From: Seohaeicola zhoushanensis
GTDB taxonomy: Bacteria > Pseudomonadota > Alphaproteobacteria > Rhodobacterales > Rhodobacteraceae
DNA: 64,000 nucleotides
NCBI RefSeq assembly: GCF_014656415.1
Contig: NZ_BNCJ01000014.1
Span: forward strand, 1 to 64,000
Reading direction: 5' to 3'
Both the position numbers and the translations under genes were made by a program. The notes beneath the pieces were generated by a model. That model did no database searches and was not told the origin of the DNA. It saw only the letters and a list, made by a program, of their open reading frames with translations. Positions 7,512-15,687 of this stretch are shown piece by piece (position 1 is the stretch's first letter; every line of letters begins with the position of its first letter).

Positions 7512-8132
7512 ATGGCCCAGATCGATTCCCTCTTCGTCACCCGTTTCTACCGCGCCCAGCTCTCCGAGCAGGGCAAGCCCGTCGATCTCGACGAGCTGGA
7601 GAATTCCTGCCTCTCCATCGCCGACGATGACGAGTCGGGGCAGAAATGGTGCGAGAAAAACGGCTATCCGGGTTACACCAGCTATGCCTCGCTGACCGAC
7701 CTCGCCTGGCGCTTTCCGGTGTTCAAGGACCTGGTGAAGGTGCTCGACAAGCATGTCGCCGCCTTCGCGAAGGAACTGCAGTTCGACCTCGGCGGCGGCA
7801 AGATCAAGCTCGACTCGCTCTGGATCAACATCCTGCCGCCGGGCGGGGTGCATACCTCGCATATCCACCCACATAGCGTCATCAGCGGCACCACCTATGT
7901 CGCGGTCCCGGACGGGGCCAGCGCCTTGAAGCTGGAAGACCCGCGCCTGCCGATGATGATGGCCGCGCCGCCGCGCCGCAAGAAGGCCGACCCGGAACTG
8001 CGCCCCTTCGTCTATGCCGCGCCGCTGCCGGGCGAGATCTTCCTCTGGGAAAGCTGGCTGCGCCACGAGGTTCCGGTGAACATGGCCGACGAGGACCGCA
8101 TCAGCGTCAGCTTCAACTATGGCTGGGGCTGA
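7512..8132 (+). CDS. Putative 2OG-Fe(II) oxygenase (TIGR02466 family)
   Basis: The 206-residue protein matches the TIGR02466/2OG-FeII_Oxy_5 family. The core WINILPPGGVHTSHIHPHSVISGTTYV holds likely iron ligands (His in HIHPHS), a distal SWLRHEVPV supplies the third His, and DRISVSFN has the Arg expected to bind 2-oxoglutarate. The double-stranded beta-helix iron/2OG enzyme class is therefore likely; the substrate is unknown. Family members are usually about 200 residues, so it is full length. It stands alone on the plus strand, 195 bases after rplP, and is convergent with the following minus-strand genes. Confidence 0.8.
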   Translation: MAQIDSLFVTRFYRAQLSEQGKPVDLDELENSCLSIADDDESGQKWCEKNGYPGYTSYASLTDLAWRFPVFKDLVKVLDKHVAAFAKELQFDLGGGKIKLDSLWINILPPGGVHTSHIHPHSVISGTTYVAVPDGASALKLEDPRLPMMMAAPPRRKKADPELRPFVYAAPLPGEIFLWESWLRHEVPVNMADEDRISVSFNYGWG

Positions 8133-8148
8133 GGCGCCACTTCCCGGC

Positions 8149-8237
8149 TTCTCTTCTTCATAAATATCTCCGGGGGAGTCGCGCCGCAGGCGCGGCGGGG
8201 GCAGCGCCCCCAACCGGTCGGATCGCGCGGCGATCCG
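8149..8237. repeat. Rhodobacterales-style intergenic element plus hairpin chain
   Basis: The AT-rich core TTCTCTTCTTCATAAATATC (8149-8168) is followed by CCGGGGGAG and three short perfect hairpins: CGCGCC/GGCGCG (8180-8194), GGGGGC/GCCCCC (8197-8211) and CGGATCG/CGATCCG (8219-8237). It lies between convergent genes, so it may act as a transcription end. A related AT-rich core in the opposite orientation occurs at 60346-60374. Confidence 0.5.
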
Positions 8238-8245
8238 AAACCGCC

Positions 8246-8938
8246 CTAGCGGCGGAACAGGATGGCCTGCGAGTCCTTGTCCTGGGGCGCATTGCGCAGC
8301 TCGGCAAAGAGCGCGCGGCCTCTCTGCACGGCGGGACGGGCTGACACGGTGTCGAGCCAGCGGGTGAAATGCGGCTTGTCCGAGATGTCCTGCTCCTGCC
8401 GCTTCCACAGATGCGCCCAGGGCCAGATCGCCATGTCGGCGATGGAATACTCCGCCCCGGCCACATAGGCGCTCTCGGCCAATTGCCGGTCGAGCACGCC
8501 GTAGAGCCGCCTGACTTCGGCGCGATAGCGGTCGCGGGGGTAGGAGAGGTCCTGCGGCGGGTCCAGGTTCGGCGCGTAGTGGATGAAGTGATGCGCCTGG
8601 CCCGCCATCGGCCCGACCCCGCCCATCTGCCACATCAGCCACTGGTCCACCGCGATGCGCTCGCGCTCGGTCGCGCCGTAGAACCTGCCGGTCTTGCGCG
8701 CCAGATATTGCAGGATCGCGCCGCTCTCGAAGATCGGGATCGGCTTGCCGTCCGGCCCTTCGCGGTCGACAATTGCCGGCATCCGGTTGTTCGGCGAGAT
8801 CTTCAGGAACTCCGGCGCGAATTGCTCGCCCTTCGAGATGTTCACCAGGTGGGTCTCGTAATCGAGGCCCATCTCCTCAAGCGCGATGGAGATCTTCCAG
8901 CCGTTCGGCGTGGGCCAGAAATAGAGGTCTATGGTCAT
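8246..8938 (-). CDS. Glutathione S-transferase (YghU/Ure2p-like)
   Basis: This 230-residue protein begins MTIDLYFWPTPNGWKISIALEEMGLDYE, a thioredoxin-fold N-terminal domain with the TPNGWK motif of the nu-class/YghU branch, which uses Thr/Asn rather than Tyr to activate glutathione. NRMPAIVD and ESGAILQYLA bind the glutathione peptide; the helical domain runs from about residue 95 (WLMWQMGGVGPMAGQ) and includes YSIADMAIWPW. YghU-type enzymes often act as disulfide-bond oxidoreductases. The ATG at 8938 is chosen because it begins the conserved domain. It lies 22 bases downstream of an alpha/beta hydrolase gene on the same strand. Confidence 0.87.
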   Translation of the reverse strand: MTIDLYFWPTPNGWKISIALEEMGLDYETHLVNISKGEQFAPEFLKISPNNRMPAIVDREGPDGKPIPIFESGAILQYLARKTGRFYGATERERIAVDQWLMWQMGGVGPMAGQAHHFIHYAPNLDPPQDLSYPRDRYRAEVRRLYGVLDRQLAESAYVAGAEYSIADMAIWPWAHLWKRQEQDISDKPHFTRWLDTVSARPAVQRGRALFAELRNAPQDKDSQAILFRR

Positions 8939-8960
8939 GTGTCTCTCCCGTCGGGAGCGA

Positions 8961-9884
8961 TCATGCGGCTTTTTGCGGGCCTGGCAAGGGCAGCGCGACC
9001 GGGAAGGCCGGCAGCAGGCGCGACCAGCGCGAGGCGGGCTCCGGCGGCAGCCCGGCGCGCAGCAGGTCCAGCGTCCAGCGCTCGGGGCGGCGCAGCAGCG
9101 CGTTGTAGAGCTGCAGCAGGCCGGGCCGGGCATAGGCCGACCAATGGCAGATCAGCCGGTCGGGCGTGCCGACGGGGGCGCCGAGCCGGTCGAGATGGCC
9201 CAGCGTTTCAGAGCAGTCGATCTGCAGCGTAACGGCATTGGCGGCGACCAGCCCGTGGCCGATGGCGCGGTCGCCGCGGCGGGGCGCGGGGATCAGCCGC
9301 TCGAACAGGAAGTCGAAGAGGTCGTTCTCGCGGCTGGTGACATTGACGAATTCCGCCGTTCGTCCCGCCGGCGTATCGAGCGCGGCGCGACTGCGCGAGA
9401 CGTAGGCCGCCCCGGTCAGCGACAGGATCCGCCCGATGGCACCGGGGGCGAGGTGGTGCAGCGCCTCGAGCGCGACCTCGACGCCCATGGAATGAGCGAC
9501 CACATGCACCGGTCGGCCGGGATCCAGCCGCTTCAGGGCGGTCACCAGATGCGCCAGCGCGCGCCCAGCCGAGAGGGCGCGCAGGCGTGCGACCCTGGGC
9601 TTGCCGCGCGCGTCCCAGCCGAAGGCGATGGCCAGCCCCTCGTTGTCATGCCCACCGCCAAAGCCGAGCTGGCGCGGCCAGCCTGCATCGCCGTCGTCAG
9701 GTGTCATCGAGAGCAGCGAGCGGTGCGGGCAGTGGCGCAGGTCGCCGGGGCGGTAGGAATAACCGTGGATCATCACCACCGCGGGGCCGCTGCCGCCGCG
9801 CAGGGCCAGTTCGCGGTCCAGCGTCGCGTGGCCGCGATGCAGGCGGGGAACATCGTCATGGGCATTGATCCGGATCAGCGGCAT
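8961..9884 (-). CDS. Alpha/beta hydrolase
   Basis: The 307-residue protein has the oxyanion-hole motif VVMIHGYSYRPGD (about residues 35-48) and a nucleophile elbow HVVAHSMGVEVALEAL (about residues 127-142), marking the alpha/beta-hydrolase fold with a Ser nucleophile. No signal peptide is seen, and there are no long transmembrane stretches. The sequence resembles conserved Rhodobacterales hydrolases of unknown substrate. It probably shares a transcript with the downstream glutathione transferase gene. Confidence 0.78.
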   Translation of the reverse strand: MPLIRINAHDDVPRLHRGHATLDRELALRGGSGPAVVMIHGYSYRPGDLRHCPHRSLLSMTPDDGDAGWPRQLGFGGGHDNEGLAIAFGWDARGKPRVARLRALSAGRALAHLVTALKRLDPGRPVHVVAHSMGVEVALEALHHLAPGAIGRILSLTGAAYVSRSRAALDTPAGRTAEFVNVTSRENDLFDFLFERLIPAPRRGDRAIGHGLVAANAVTLQIDCSETLGHLDRLGAPVGTPDRLICHWSAYARPGLLQLYNALLRRPERWTLDLLRAGLPPEPASRWSRLLPAFPVALPLPGPQKAA

Positions 9885-10186
9885 TGCGCACCTCGCAACA
9901 TGTTGTGGTCCCGCTATGGACCGAACATATGTCGATGGCGTGACACCCGGTTAACGCCCGGATGACAGTTATGGTTGCAGGGTTGGATGGCATGCATGAT
10001 GCACGCCCAGCACCCGCGCGCCGCCGTGAAAATGAAAGGCAGATCTCCGGCAATCGGCGGATTGGCGCTGTTCCATGGAGTCTCCCGGCGTGGGCTTGCC
10101 GCAATTCGGGCCTAGTTTCGAGGGAATGTTGACGTATTTGCCGGTAAGGCTTTCCGTCGATTTCAGGATTTTGCGAGGAGAGGAAG
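9885..10186 (+). other. Divergent intergenic region
   Basis: This 302-base region separates the minus-strand hydrolase from the plus-strand glycine-rich protein and must hold promoters in both directions. AGGAGAGGAAG directly upstream of 10187 is a strong ribosome-binding site. No RNA gene or clear -35/-10 pair stands out. Confidence 0.4.
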
Positions 10187-11260
10187 ATGTCCCGTTACAC
10201 CAGCCGCGTCGTAGCCGCGCTTGTGGCAACCGCCATGGTTGCCGCCCCGATGGCGATCGGCACCGCAACCGTCATGATGCCCGGCAAGGCCCTGGCAAAG
10301 GGAGGCGGGGGTGAAGGTGGCGGCGGTGGCGGCGGCGGCGGCGGTGGCGGCAACGGCGGCGGTGGCGGTGGCGGCGGCGGTGGCGGCGGCGGCAACGGCG
10401 GCGGCGGCGGTGGTGGCAACGGCGGCGGTGGTGGTAACGGTGGCGGTGGTGGCCACGGCAATGGCGCCGCGAATGGGAACGGTCACGGCAACGCCTCGGC
10501 CAATGCCGGCAGCAAGGGGCCGGGCCATTCCAACGGCCGCGCGTCCGAGGCGCGCTCGGCATCGCTTGCGGTCGAGGGCAAGTCCAAGTCGAAGGACAAG
10601 TCCAACCACGGCGCGGTCGCCAGTAACATGAAGGGGCTGAACGCGGCACATGCCAGCCCGACGGCCTTCGCGAATGCCGCGCCCAACAGCCGCGTCGGCA
10701 TGATCGCCTCCTACATGGACGTGACGGCCTCGTTGCAGGACCAGACCGACCGAATGGCCGCGCTCGAGGCGCTGGTCGATCTGACCGTGCCGACGACCGA
10801 GGACTTCGTTGCCGAGAACCTCTCGGAAGATGCCACCATGACGGCCGAGGAGATTGCCGAGGCAATCGACGCGCTCGACCCGGAATCGGCGACCTATGAC
10901 GCGGATGTGGCGGCCATCGCGGCGGCGCTCTCGGGGCTCGATCCCGCTGACGAGGCGAACACCGATGCACTTGCCGGCCTTGCGGATGCGATCAGCGGCA
11001 CCGTCGAGGCGCAGGACCAGCAGGCCGAGATTGCCGGGCAGATTGCAGACCTGGCGGTCGAGATCGATGACACCCGCTCCGACCAGCTATCGGCGCTGTC
11101 CGAGGCCTATGCGCCGCATGACGTCAAGGATCTGACCAACGAGTCGCTGGCCGAACTGCATGGCCTGCTTGGCCTCAGCGACGAGAGCATCCCGGACGTC
11201 ACCGCCGAGATATCGGACGCGCTCGCCACCGACGAAGCGCCGCTCGCCGGCAGCGAGTGA
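10187..11260 (+). CDS. Secreted glycine-rich protein with acidic helical C-terminus
   Basis: I do not recognise a family. The 357 residues divide into a signal peptide (MSRYTSRVVAALVATAMVAA..., about 1-37), a poly-glycine region (about 39-94, nearly pure Gly with scattered Asn and one Glu), a Gly/Asn/His/Ser-rich transition to about 125, and an acidic Ala/Asp/Glu-rich helical domain (about 175-357) with repeated leucine-containing segments such as EAIDALDPESATYDADVA and AALSGLDPADEANTDALAGL. No enzyme motif, membrane segment or sorting signal is present. A strong AGGAG ribosome-binding site supports the start. Polyglycine suggests a flexible or structural surface component, which is inference. 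Confidence 0.68.
   Translation: MSRYTSRVVAALVATAMVAAPMAIGTATVMMPGKALAKGGGGEGGGGGGGGGGGGNGGGGGGGGGGGGGNGGGGGGGNGGGGGNGGGGGHGNGAANGNGHGNASANAGSKGPGHSNGRASEARSASLAVEGKSKSKDKSNHGAVASNMKGLNAAHASPTAFANAAPNSRVGMIASYMDVTASLQDQTDRMAALEALVDLTVPTTEDFVAENLSEDATMTAEEIAEAIDALDPESATYDADVAAIAAALSGLDPADEANTDALAGLADAISGTVEAQDQQAEIAGQIADLAVEIDDTRSDQLSALSEAYAPHDVKDLTNESLAELHGLLGLSDESIPDVTAEISDALATDEAPLAGSE
10301..10456. repeat. GGC/GGT poly-glycine codon tract
   Basis: About 150 bases consist almost only of GGN glycine codons, interrupted by AAC (Asn) codons every 4-13 glycines. Such tracts expand and contract by slippage, so length variation between strains is likely. Confidence 0.8.
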
Positions 11261-11315
11261 AGCATCGAGGGCGCGGCTCCTGCTGGGGGCCGCGCCCTGT
11301 GTCGAAGGGCAGGGG

Positions 11316-12974
11316 TCAGGCGACGAAGTCCGACCGCCCCGCGTTGCGGCCCGAGAAGATGCAACCGCCGAGGAAGGTGCCTTCCAGCGCGTTGTAGCCG
11401 TGATAGCCGCCCCCGCCGAAGCCCGCGACCTCGCCTGCCGCGAAGAGGCCCGGCACCGCCTGACCATCCGCGCCGATCATCCGGCTGTCGAGGTCGGTCT
11501 GCAGCCCGCCCAGCGTCTTGCGGGTCAGCACGTTAAGCCGCACGGCGATCAGCGGTCCGTTCTCGGGATCAAGGAAACGATGCGGTTTCGCGGTGCGGAT
11601 CAGCCTGTCGCCCCGGTAGTTGCGCGCGGCGTGGATCGCCATCAGCTGCGCGTCCTTTGCGAAGGGGTTGTCGACCTGGGCATCGCGCGCGGCGATCTGC
11701 GCATGCAGTCGCGCGGCGTCGATCAGCGTGTTTCCGGCGATCCGGTTCATGCCGGCCACCAGCTCGGCCAGCGTATCGGCGACGACGAAATCCTCGCCCT
11801 TCGCCTTGAAGGCTTCGACCGGCCCGGTGGCGCGTTTGCCCGAGAGGATGCGCGAGCGGATCACCTCGGACCACTTCTTCGAGGTGAAATCCGGGTTCTG
11901 CTCGGACCCGGAAAGGGCGAATTCCTTCTTGATGATCTTCTGCGTCAGCACGAACCAGCTGTGCTCATGGCCGGTCGCCAGGATCGCCTTCAGTGTGCCC
12001 AGCGTGTCGAAGCCCGGCAGGAAGGGGGCGGGCAGGCGGTTGCCTTCCGCGTCGAACCACATCGACGAGGGGCCGGGCAGGATGCGGATGCCGTGGTTGG
12101 GCCAGATCGGGTCCCAGTTCGCCACGCCTTCGGTGTAATGCCACATCCGGTCGCGGTTGATGACATGGCCGCCCGCCGCTTCGGAAATCGCGATCATCCG
12201 CCCGTCGACATGGGCCGGCACTCCGGCGACCATGCGTTTCGGCGGCGGGCCCAGCCGGTCGGCGGGCCAGGCCTTGCGCACCAGGTCGAAATTGCCGCCG
12301 ATCCCGCCCGAGGTGACGATGACCGAAGGTGCGCTGAGCTCGAACGCCGCCACGGCATCGCGGTTGGTTCTCTGCCCGCGTGCGGCGCTGTCGGGGGCCA
12401 GCAGGGTTCCGGCCACGCCGGTGGCAGCACCGTTCTGCATCACGATATGGTCGACCTGGTGGCGGAAGCGCAGCTCGATCCGCCCCGCCGCGACATGCTC
12501 GCGCACGAGGCGCTCGAAGTGTTCCACCACGCCCGGCCCCGTCCCCCAGGTGATGTGGAAGCGCGGCACCGAGTTGCCATGGCCCGTGGCAAAGCCGCCG
12601 CCGCGTTCGGCCCAGCCGACCACCGGGAACCAGCGCAGACCCATGGCGTGCAGCCAGGGCCGCATCTCGGTGGCCGCGAAGTCGAGATAGGCCTCGGCCC
12701 ATTGCCGGGGCCAGGCATCCTCGGGGCGGTCGAACTGCGCCGAGCCCATCCAGTCGAGCTGGGCAAGGCCGTGGCTGTCGCGGATGCCCATGCGGCGCTG
12801 CTCGGGTGTGTCGATCATGAAGAGGCCGCCAAGGCTCCAGAACGCCTGCCCGCCCAGGTTGGCCTCGCTCTCCTGGTCGAGCAGGATCACCCGCTTGCCC
12901 CGGTCCCCCAGCTCGGCGGCGGCCACCAGCCCGGCCAGGCCGCCGCCTACGATGATTGCATCCGCGTCCGGCAT
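11316..12974 (-). CDS. FAD-binding dehydrogenase (KstD-like/PRK12834 type)
   Basis: The 552-residue flavoprotein begins DADAIIVGGGLAGLVAAAEL, the FAD dinucleotide-binding fold, followed by VILLDQESEANLGGQAFWSLGGL. It ends with GLFAAGEVAGFGGGGYHGYNALEGTFLGGCIFSGRNAG, the second FAD-contact segment typical of fumarate reductase/3-ketosteroid dehydrogenase-like enzymes. The overall match is to proteins annotated as putative FAD-binding dehydrogenase; the substrate is unknown. It is downstream of, and on the same strand as, the SLC13 transporter gene, separated by a 178-base region full of hairpins, so co-transcription is uncertain. Confidence 0.85.
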   Translation of the reverse strand: MPDADAIIVGGGLAGLVAAAELGDRGKRVILLDQESEANLGGQAFWSLGGLFMIDTPEQRRMGIRDSHGLAQLDWMGSAQFDRPEDAWPRQWAEAYLDFAATEMRPWLHAMGLRWFPVVGWAERGGGFATGHGNSVPRFHITWGTGPGVVEHFERLVREHVAAGRIELRFRHQVDHIVMQNGAATGVAGTLLAPDSAARGQRTNRDAVAAFELSAPSVIVTSGGIGGNFDLVRKAWPADRLGPPPKRMVAGVPAHVDGRMIAISEAAGGHVINRDRMWHYTEGVANWDPIWPNHGIRILPGPSSMWFDAEGNRLPAPFLPGFDTLGTLKAILATGHEHSWFVLTQKIIKKEFALSGSEQNPDFTSKKWSEVIRSRILSGKRATGPVEAFKAKGEDFVVADTLAELVAGMNRIAGNTLIDAARLHAQIAARDAQVDNPFAKDAQLMAIHAARNYRGDRLIRTAKPHRFLDPENGPLIAVRLNVLTRKTLGGLQTDLDSRMIGADGQAVPGLFAAGEVAGFGGGGYHGYNALEGTFLGGCIFSGRNAGRSDFVA

Positions 12975-13035
12975 GGTTCGTCCTCCCCCTCGTCGAGGTC
13001 AGCCTAGGCAGCGGAATAGGCTGGCGCAACCGGGG

Positions 13036-13150
13036 CGTTTTCCGTCGCGGAAAACGTCCGAATTCCTGCGAGGAATTCGGGGCGCAAGCGGTTGGGGAGG
13101 AACCGGTTTTCCGCGCCGGAAAACGGACCGAAATCCGCGAGGGATTTCGG
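13036..13150. repeat. Two tandem double-hairpin units
   Basis: Four palindromes occur in order: CGTTTTCCG/CGGAAAACG (13036-13056), CGAATTCCT/AGGAATTCG (13059-13079), GTTTTCCG/CGGAAAAC (13106-13124) and CCGAAATCC/GGATTTCGG (13128-13150), each with a 3-5-base loop. They form two copies of an ordered pair (TTTTCC hairpin then AATTCC/AAATCC hairpin). The last one begins directly after the stop codon of the minus-strand transporter gene, where it could stop or stabilise transcripts. Confidence 0.7.
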
Positions 13151-13152
13151 CG

Positions 13153-14925
13153 TCAGAACGGCCAGAACACCAGGATCGCCGGGATAGAGACCGCGATCAC
13201 AAGCGCTTCGAGCGGCAGGCCCATGCGCCAGTAATCTCCGAAACGATAGCCGCCGGGGCCAAGGATCAGCGTGTTGTTCTTGTGCCCGATCGGCGTGAGA
13301 TAGGCCGAGGAGGCCGCCACCGCCACCGCCATCAGGAAGGGGTCGGGCGAGACGCCGAGCGTATTGGCCATCTGGATGCCGACCGGTGCGGCCACGATCG
13401 CGGTGGCGGTGTTGTTCAGCACGTCCGAGAGAGTCATCGTCACCACCATCAGCACCGTCAGGATCGCCCAGGCGGGCCAGCCATCCGTCAGCCCGACCAG
13501 GCTCTCTGCGATCAGCCGGGTGCCGCCTGCGCTTTCCAGCGCCGTGCCAAGCGGGATCATCGAGCCGAGCAGCACCACCACCGGCCATTCGATGTGGTCG
13601 TAGATCTCGGTGATCGGCATGATGCGGGTCAGCACATAGCCAATCACCACCAGCCCCAGCGCCACCGGCAGGTAGATCAGGCCAAAGCTTGCCGCCGCCA
13701 CCGCCGCGCCGAACAGGCCGATCGCAAGCCAGACCTTGTCATTTGCGGTCACCGCCAACCCGCGTTCGGCCAGCGGCAGCGCGCCAAGCCATTCGGTCAC
13801 TTCGCCGCCCTGGCCCTTGGGGCAGAGCAGCAGCAGGATGTCGCCGGGGCGGATCTCGGTCTGGCGCATCTGCTCGGTTATGCGCTGCCCGTGACGCGAG
13901 ATGCCCATCAGAACCGCGCTCTTGCGCCAGGTCAGGCCGACCGCCTGCGCGGTCTTGCCGGCGATCCGCGCGGTTTCGGGGATCACAACCTCGACCACCT
14001 CCAGCCCCTCGCCGGCGGCGGTCAGCTTCTCCTCGCGGGCGGCATCGGAGAAGGCGAGCTCCAGCGCCGCGCGGAATTCGTCCAGGGCGTCGGGCGTGGC
14101 CTCGAGCACCAGCACGTCACCCGCCTGCAGCAGGGTGTTCGAGGCCCGGCCATAGCGGCGCTGGCCATCGCGGATCAGGCCCAGGATCGCCACGTCGGAC
14201 TTCTCGGCATCCTCGTCCAGCTCGGCCAGGCGCTTGCCGATGTGCTCCGATTTCTCGGGCACCGTCAGCTCGGCGATATATTGGGCGAGACCGGCATCGC
14301 CATTGCTGGCCTCGCCTCGCACCGGGATCAGCCGCCAGCCGATCAGGGCGACGAAGATCAGGCCCGCAATCGCTGCCAGCCCGCCTACGGGGGCGAAGTC
14401 GAACATGCGGAAGGGCTCGCCGATATAGTCCTGCCGGATCGAGGCGATGATGATGTTGGGCGGGGTGCCGATCAGCGTGGCCATGCCACCGAGGATTGTG
14501 GCAAAGCTCAGCGGCATCAGCGAGAGGCCCGGCGCGCGGCCGGCCTTGCGCGCGGTCTGGATGTCGACCGGCATCAGCAGCGCCAGCGCCGCGACGTTGT
14601 TCATGAAGGCCGAGAGCACCGCGCCGATCCCGCCCATCAGCGCGATATGGCCCCCCAGCGCGCGCGAGCTGTCCACCAGCGTGCGGGTGATGAGGAAGAC
14701 CGCCCCCGAGCGCACCAGCCCGGCCGAAACCACCAGCACGAGGGCCACCACCAGCGTGGCGGGGTGGCCGAAGCCCTCGAAGGCCCTGTCCGAGGGCACC
14801 ACGCCCAGCACGACGCCCGCCATCAACGCCGAGAAGGCGACGAGGTCATATCGGAAGCGGCCCCAGAGCAGTAGGGCGAAGACGGCAGCGAAAAGGGCAA
14901 AAAGAATGATCTGGTCGGTCGTCAT
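13153..14925 (-). CDS. SLC13/DASS-family permease with two RCK_C (TrkA_C) domains
   Basis: The 590-residue integral membrane protein has N-terminal (about 1-190) and C-terminal (about 400-590) hydrophobic halves. NNVAALALLMP and TLIGTPPNIIIA in the first, and SDVLNNTATAIVAAPVGI and TPIGHKNNTLILGPGGYRFGDY in the second, are the substrate and sodium-binding hairpin motifs of the divalent-anion/Na+ symporter superfamily. Between them are two TrkA_C regulatory modules (about 210-290 and 300-390, the latter ending RPGDILLLLCPKGQ). Proteins of this layout are annotated as SLC13 transporters, with sulfate or other anions as possible substrates. The ATG at 14925 (MTTDQIILFALFAAVF) is preferred over the longer open frame. 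Confidence 0.86.
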   Translation of the reverse strand: MTTDQIILFALFAAVFALLLWGRFRYDLVAFSALMAGVVLGVVPSDRAFEGFGHPATLVVALVLVVSAGLVRSGAVFLITRTLVDSSRALGGHIALMGGIGAVLSAFMNNVAALALLMPVDIQTARKAGRAPGLSLMPLSFATILGGMATLIGTPPNIIIASIRQDYIGEPFRMFDFAPVGGLAAIAGLIFVALIGWRLIPVRGEASNGDAGLAQYIAELTVPEKSEHIGKRLAELDEDAEKSDVAILGLIRDGQRRYGRASNTLLQAGDVLVLEATPDALDEFRAALELAFSDAAREEKLTAAGEGLEVVEVVIPETARIAGKTAQAVGLTWRKSAVLMGISRHGQRITEQMRQTEIRPGDILLLLCPKGQGGEVTEWLGALPLAERGLAVTANDKVWLAIGLFGAAVAAASFGLIYLPVALGLVVIGYVLTRIMPITEIYDHIEWPVVVLLGSMIPLGTALESAGGTRLIAESLVGLTDGWPAWAILTVLMVVTMTLSDVLNNTATAIVAAPVGIQMANTLGVSPDPFLMAVAVAASSAYLTPIGHKNNTLILGPGGYRFGDYWRMGLPLEALVIAVSIPAILVFWPF

Positions 14926-14998
14926 GGGTCCCGCCTGAATGAATGCCTCTGGCCGGAGCCCGGCGTGGACCCCGTCACAGAACGCACCGGAAGTCGGT

Positions 14999-15598
14999 TC
15001 AGTTGCAACCCGTTTCGAGATATCCGATGGCGCCACGTGCGATCCGCTCGGTCAGGGCGTCGAAGTCGGTCTCGCCGGCGGCTACTGCCGCCTGTGCCAT
15101 CCCGCGGGTCATCGCCGAGAGATCGCGCGCGGCCAGCTCGGGGTCGGCGATGCCGTATCCCGCCAGCAGTTCCGCCACCAGGGCGATGATGCGCCGTTTC
15201 AGCGCATCGGTCTCGGCATCCATCGGCAGCTCGGCCTCGGCGCGCTCCATCGCCTCGGCCCCGAGCGCGTCGCGCCGGTGGTGGTGGAGCGAGGCCCCGA
15301 CCATCAGCCGTACGGCCGTCCGCAGGTCGTGGCCCTTCGCCTGGGCCCGGCCGCGCTCGATATCGGCGAGCATCCCGGCGCGCATGTCGCGGACCAGCTC
15401 GGCGAGGATCGCCTGTTTCGAGGGGTAGTACTGGTAGAGCGTGCCGACCGAGACACCGGCCGTCTCGGCAATGGCATTGGTATTGAGCGCCGGCGGCCCG
15501 CCAGTCACCAGAATCCGAGCCGCCGCCTGCTTCACCGCCTCGCAGGTGGCGCGGGCCCTGGCTTGTCGCGGTTGTTTTCGCGGGGAAATTTCGGCCAT
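14999..15598 (-). CDS. TetR/AcrR-family repressor
   Basis: The 199-residue protein begins MAEISPRKQPRQARARATCEAVKQAAARIL, and the helix-turn-helix reads LNTNAIAETAGVSVGTLYQYYPSKQAILAEL (about residues 33-63), a classical TetR N-terminus. The C-terminal ligand domain has no recognisable specificity. The ATG at 15598 is preferred because the extra upstream frame runs into the divergent promoter. It is divergent from an SDR gene with a palindromic operator candidate between them, and 73 bases upstream of the SLC13 gene on the same strand. Confidence 0.88.
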   Translation of the reverse strand: MAEISPRKQPRQARARATCEAVKQAAARILVTGGPPALNTNAIAETAGVSVGTLYQYYPSKQAILAELVRDMRAGMLADIERGRAQAKGHDLRTAVRLMVGASLHHHRRDALGAEAMERAEAELPMDAETDALKRRIIALVAELLAGYGIADPELAARDLSAMTRGMAQAAVAAGETDFDALTERIARGAIGYLETGCN

Positions 15599-15627
15599 TC
15601 CGCGGCCCTCCGGCAAAGCGAGTATGA

Positions 15628-15649
15628 AATCCGAGTATTTGCTCGGATT
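15628..15649. promoter_or_regulatory. Candidate TetR operator between tetR-type and SDR genes
   Basis: A perfect 22-base inverted repeat, AATCCGAG-TATTTG-CTCGGATT, sits 30 bases from the TetR start and 39 bases from the SDR start. Size and position fit a TetR-dimer site controlling both divergent genes; binding is not shown. Confidence 0.65.
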
Positions 15650-15687
15650 ATTGGTCAATCGCATCGCTCAGGCAAGGAGAGAGTGAA

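Noticed and set aside
8246-9884. Hydrolase plus glutathione transferase as a degradation operon
   Set aside because: Only two generic enzymes with no pathway-specific partner; the shared strand is not enough to claim a pathway.
10301-10456. GGC/GGT tract as a CRISPR-like or minisatellite array
   Set aside because: It is in-frame polyglycine coding sequence with no spacers and no regular long unit.
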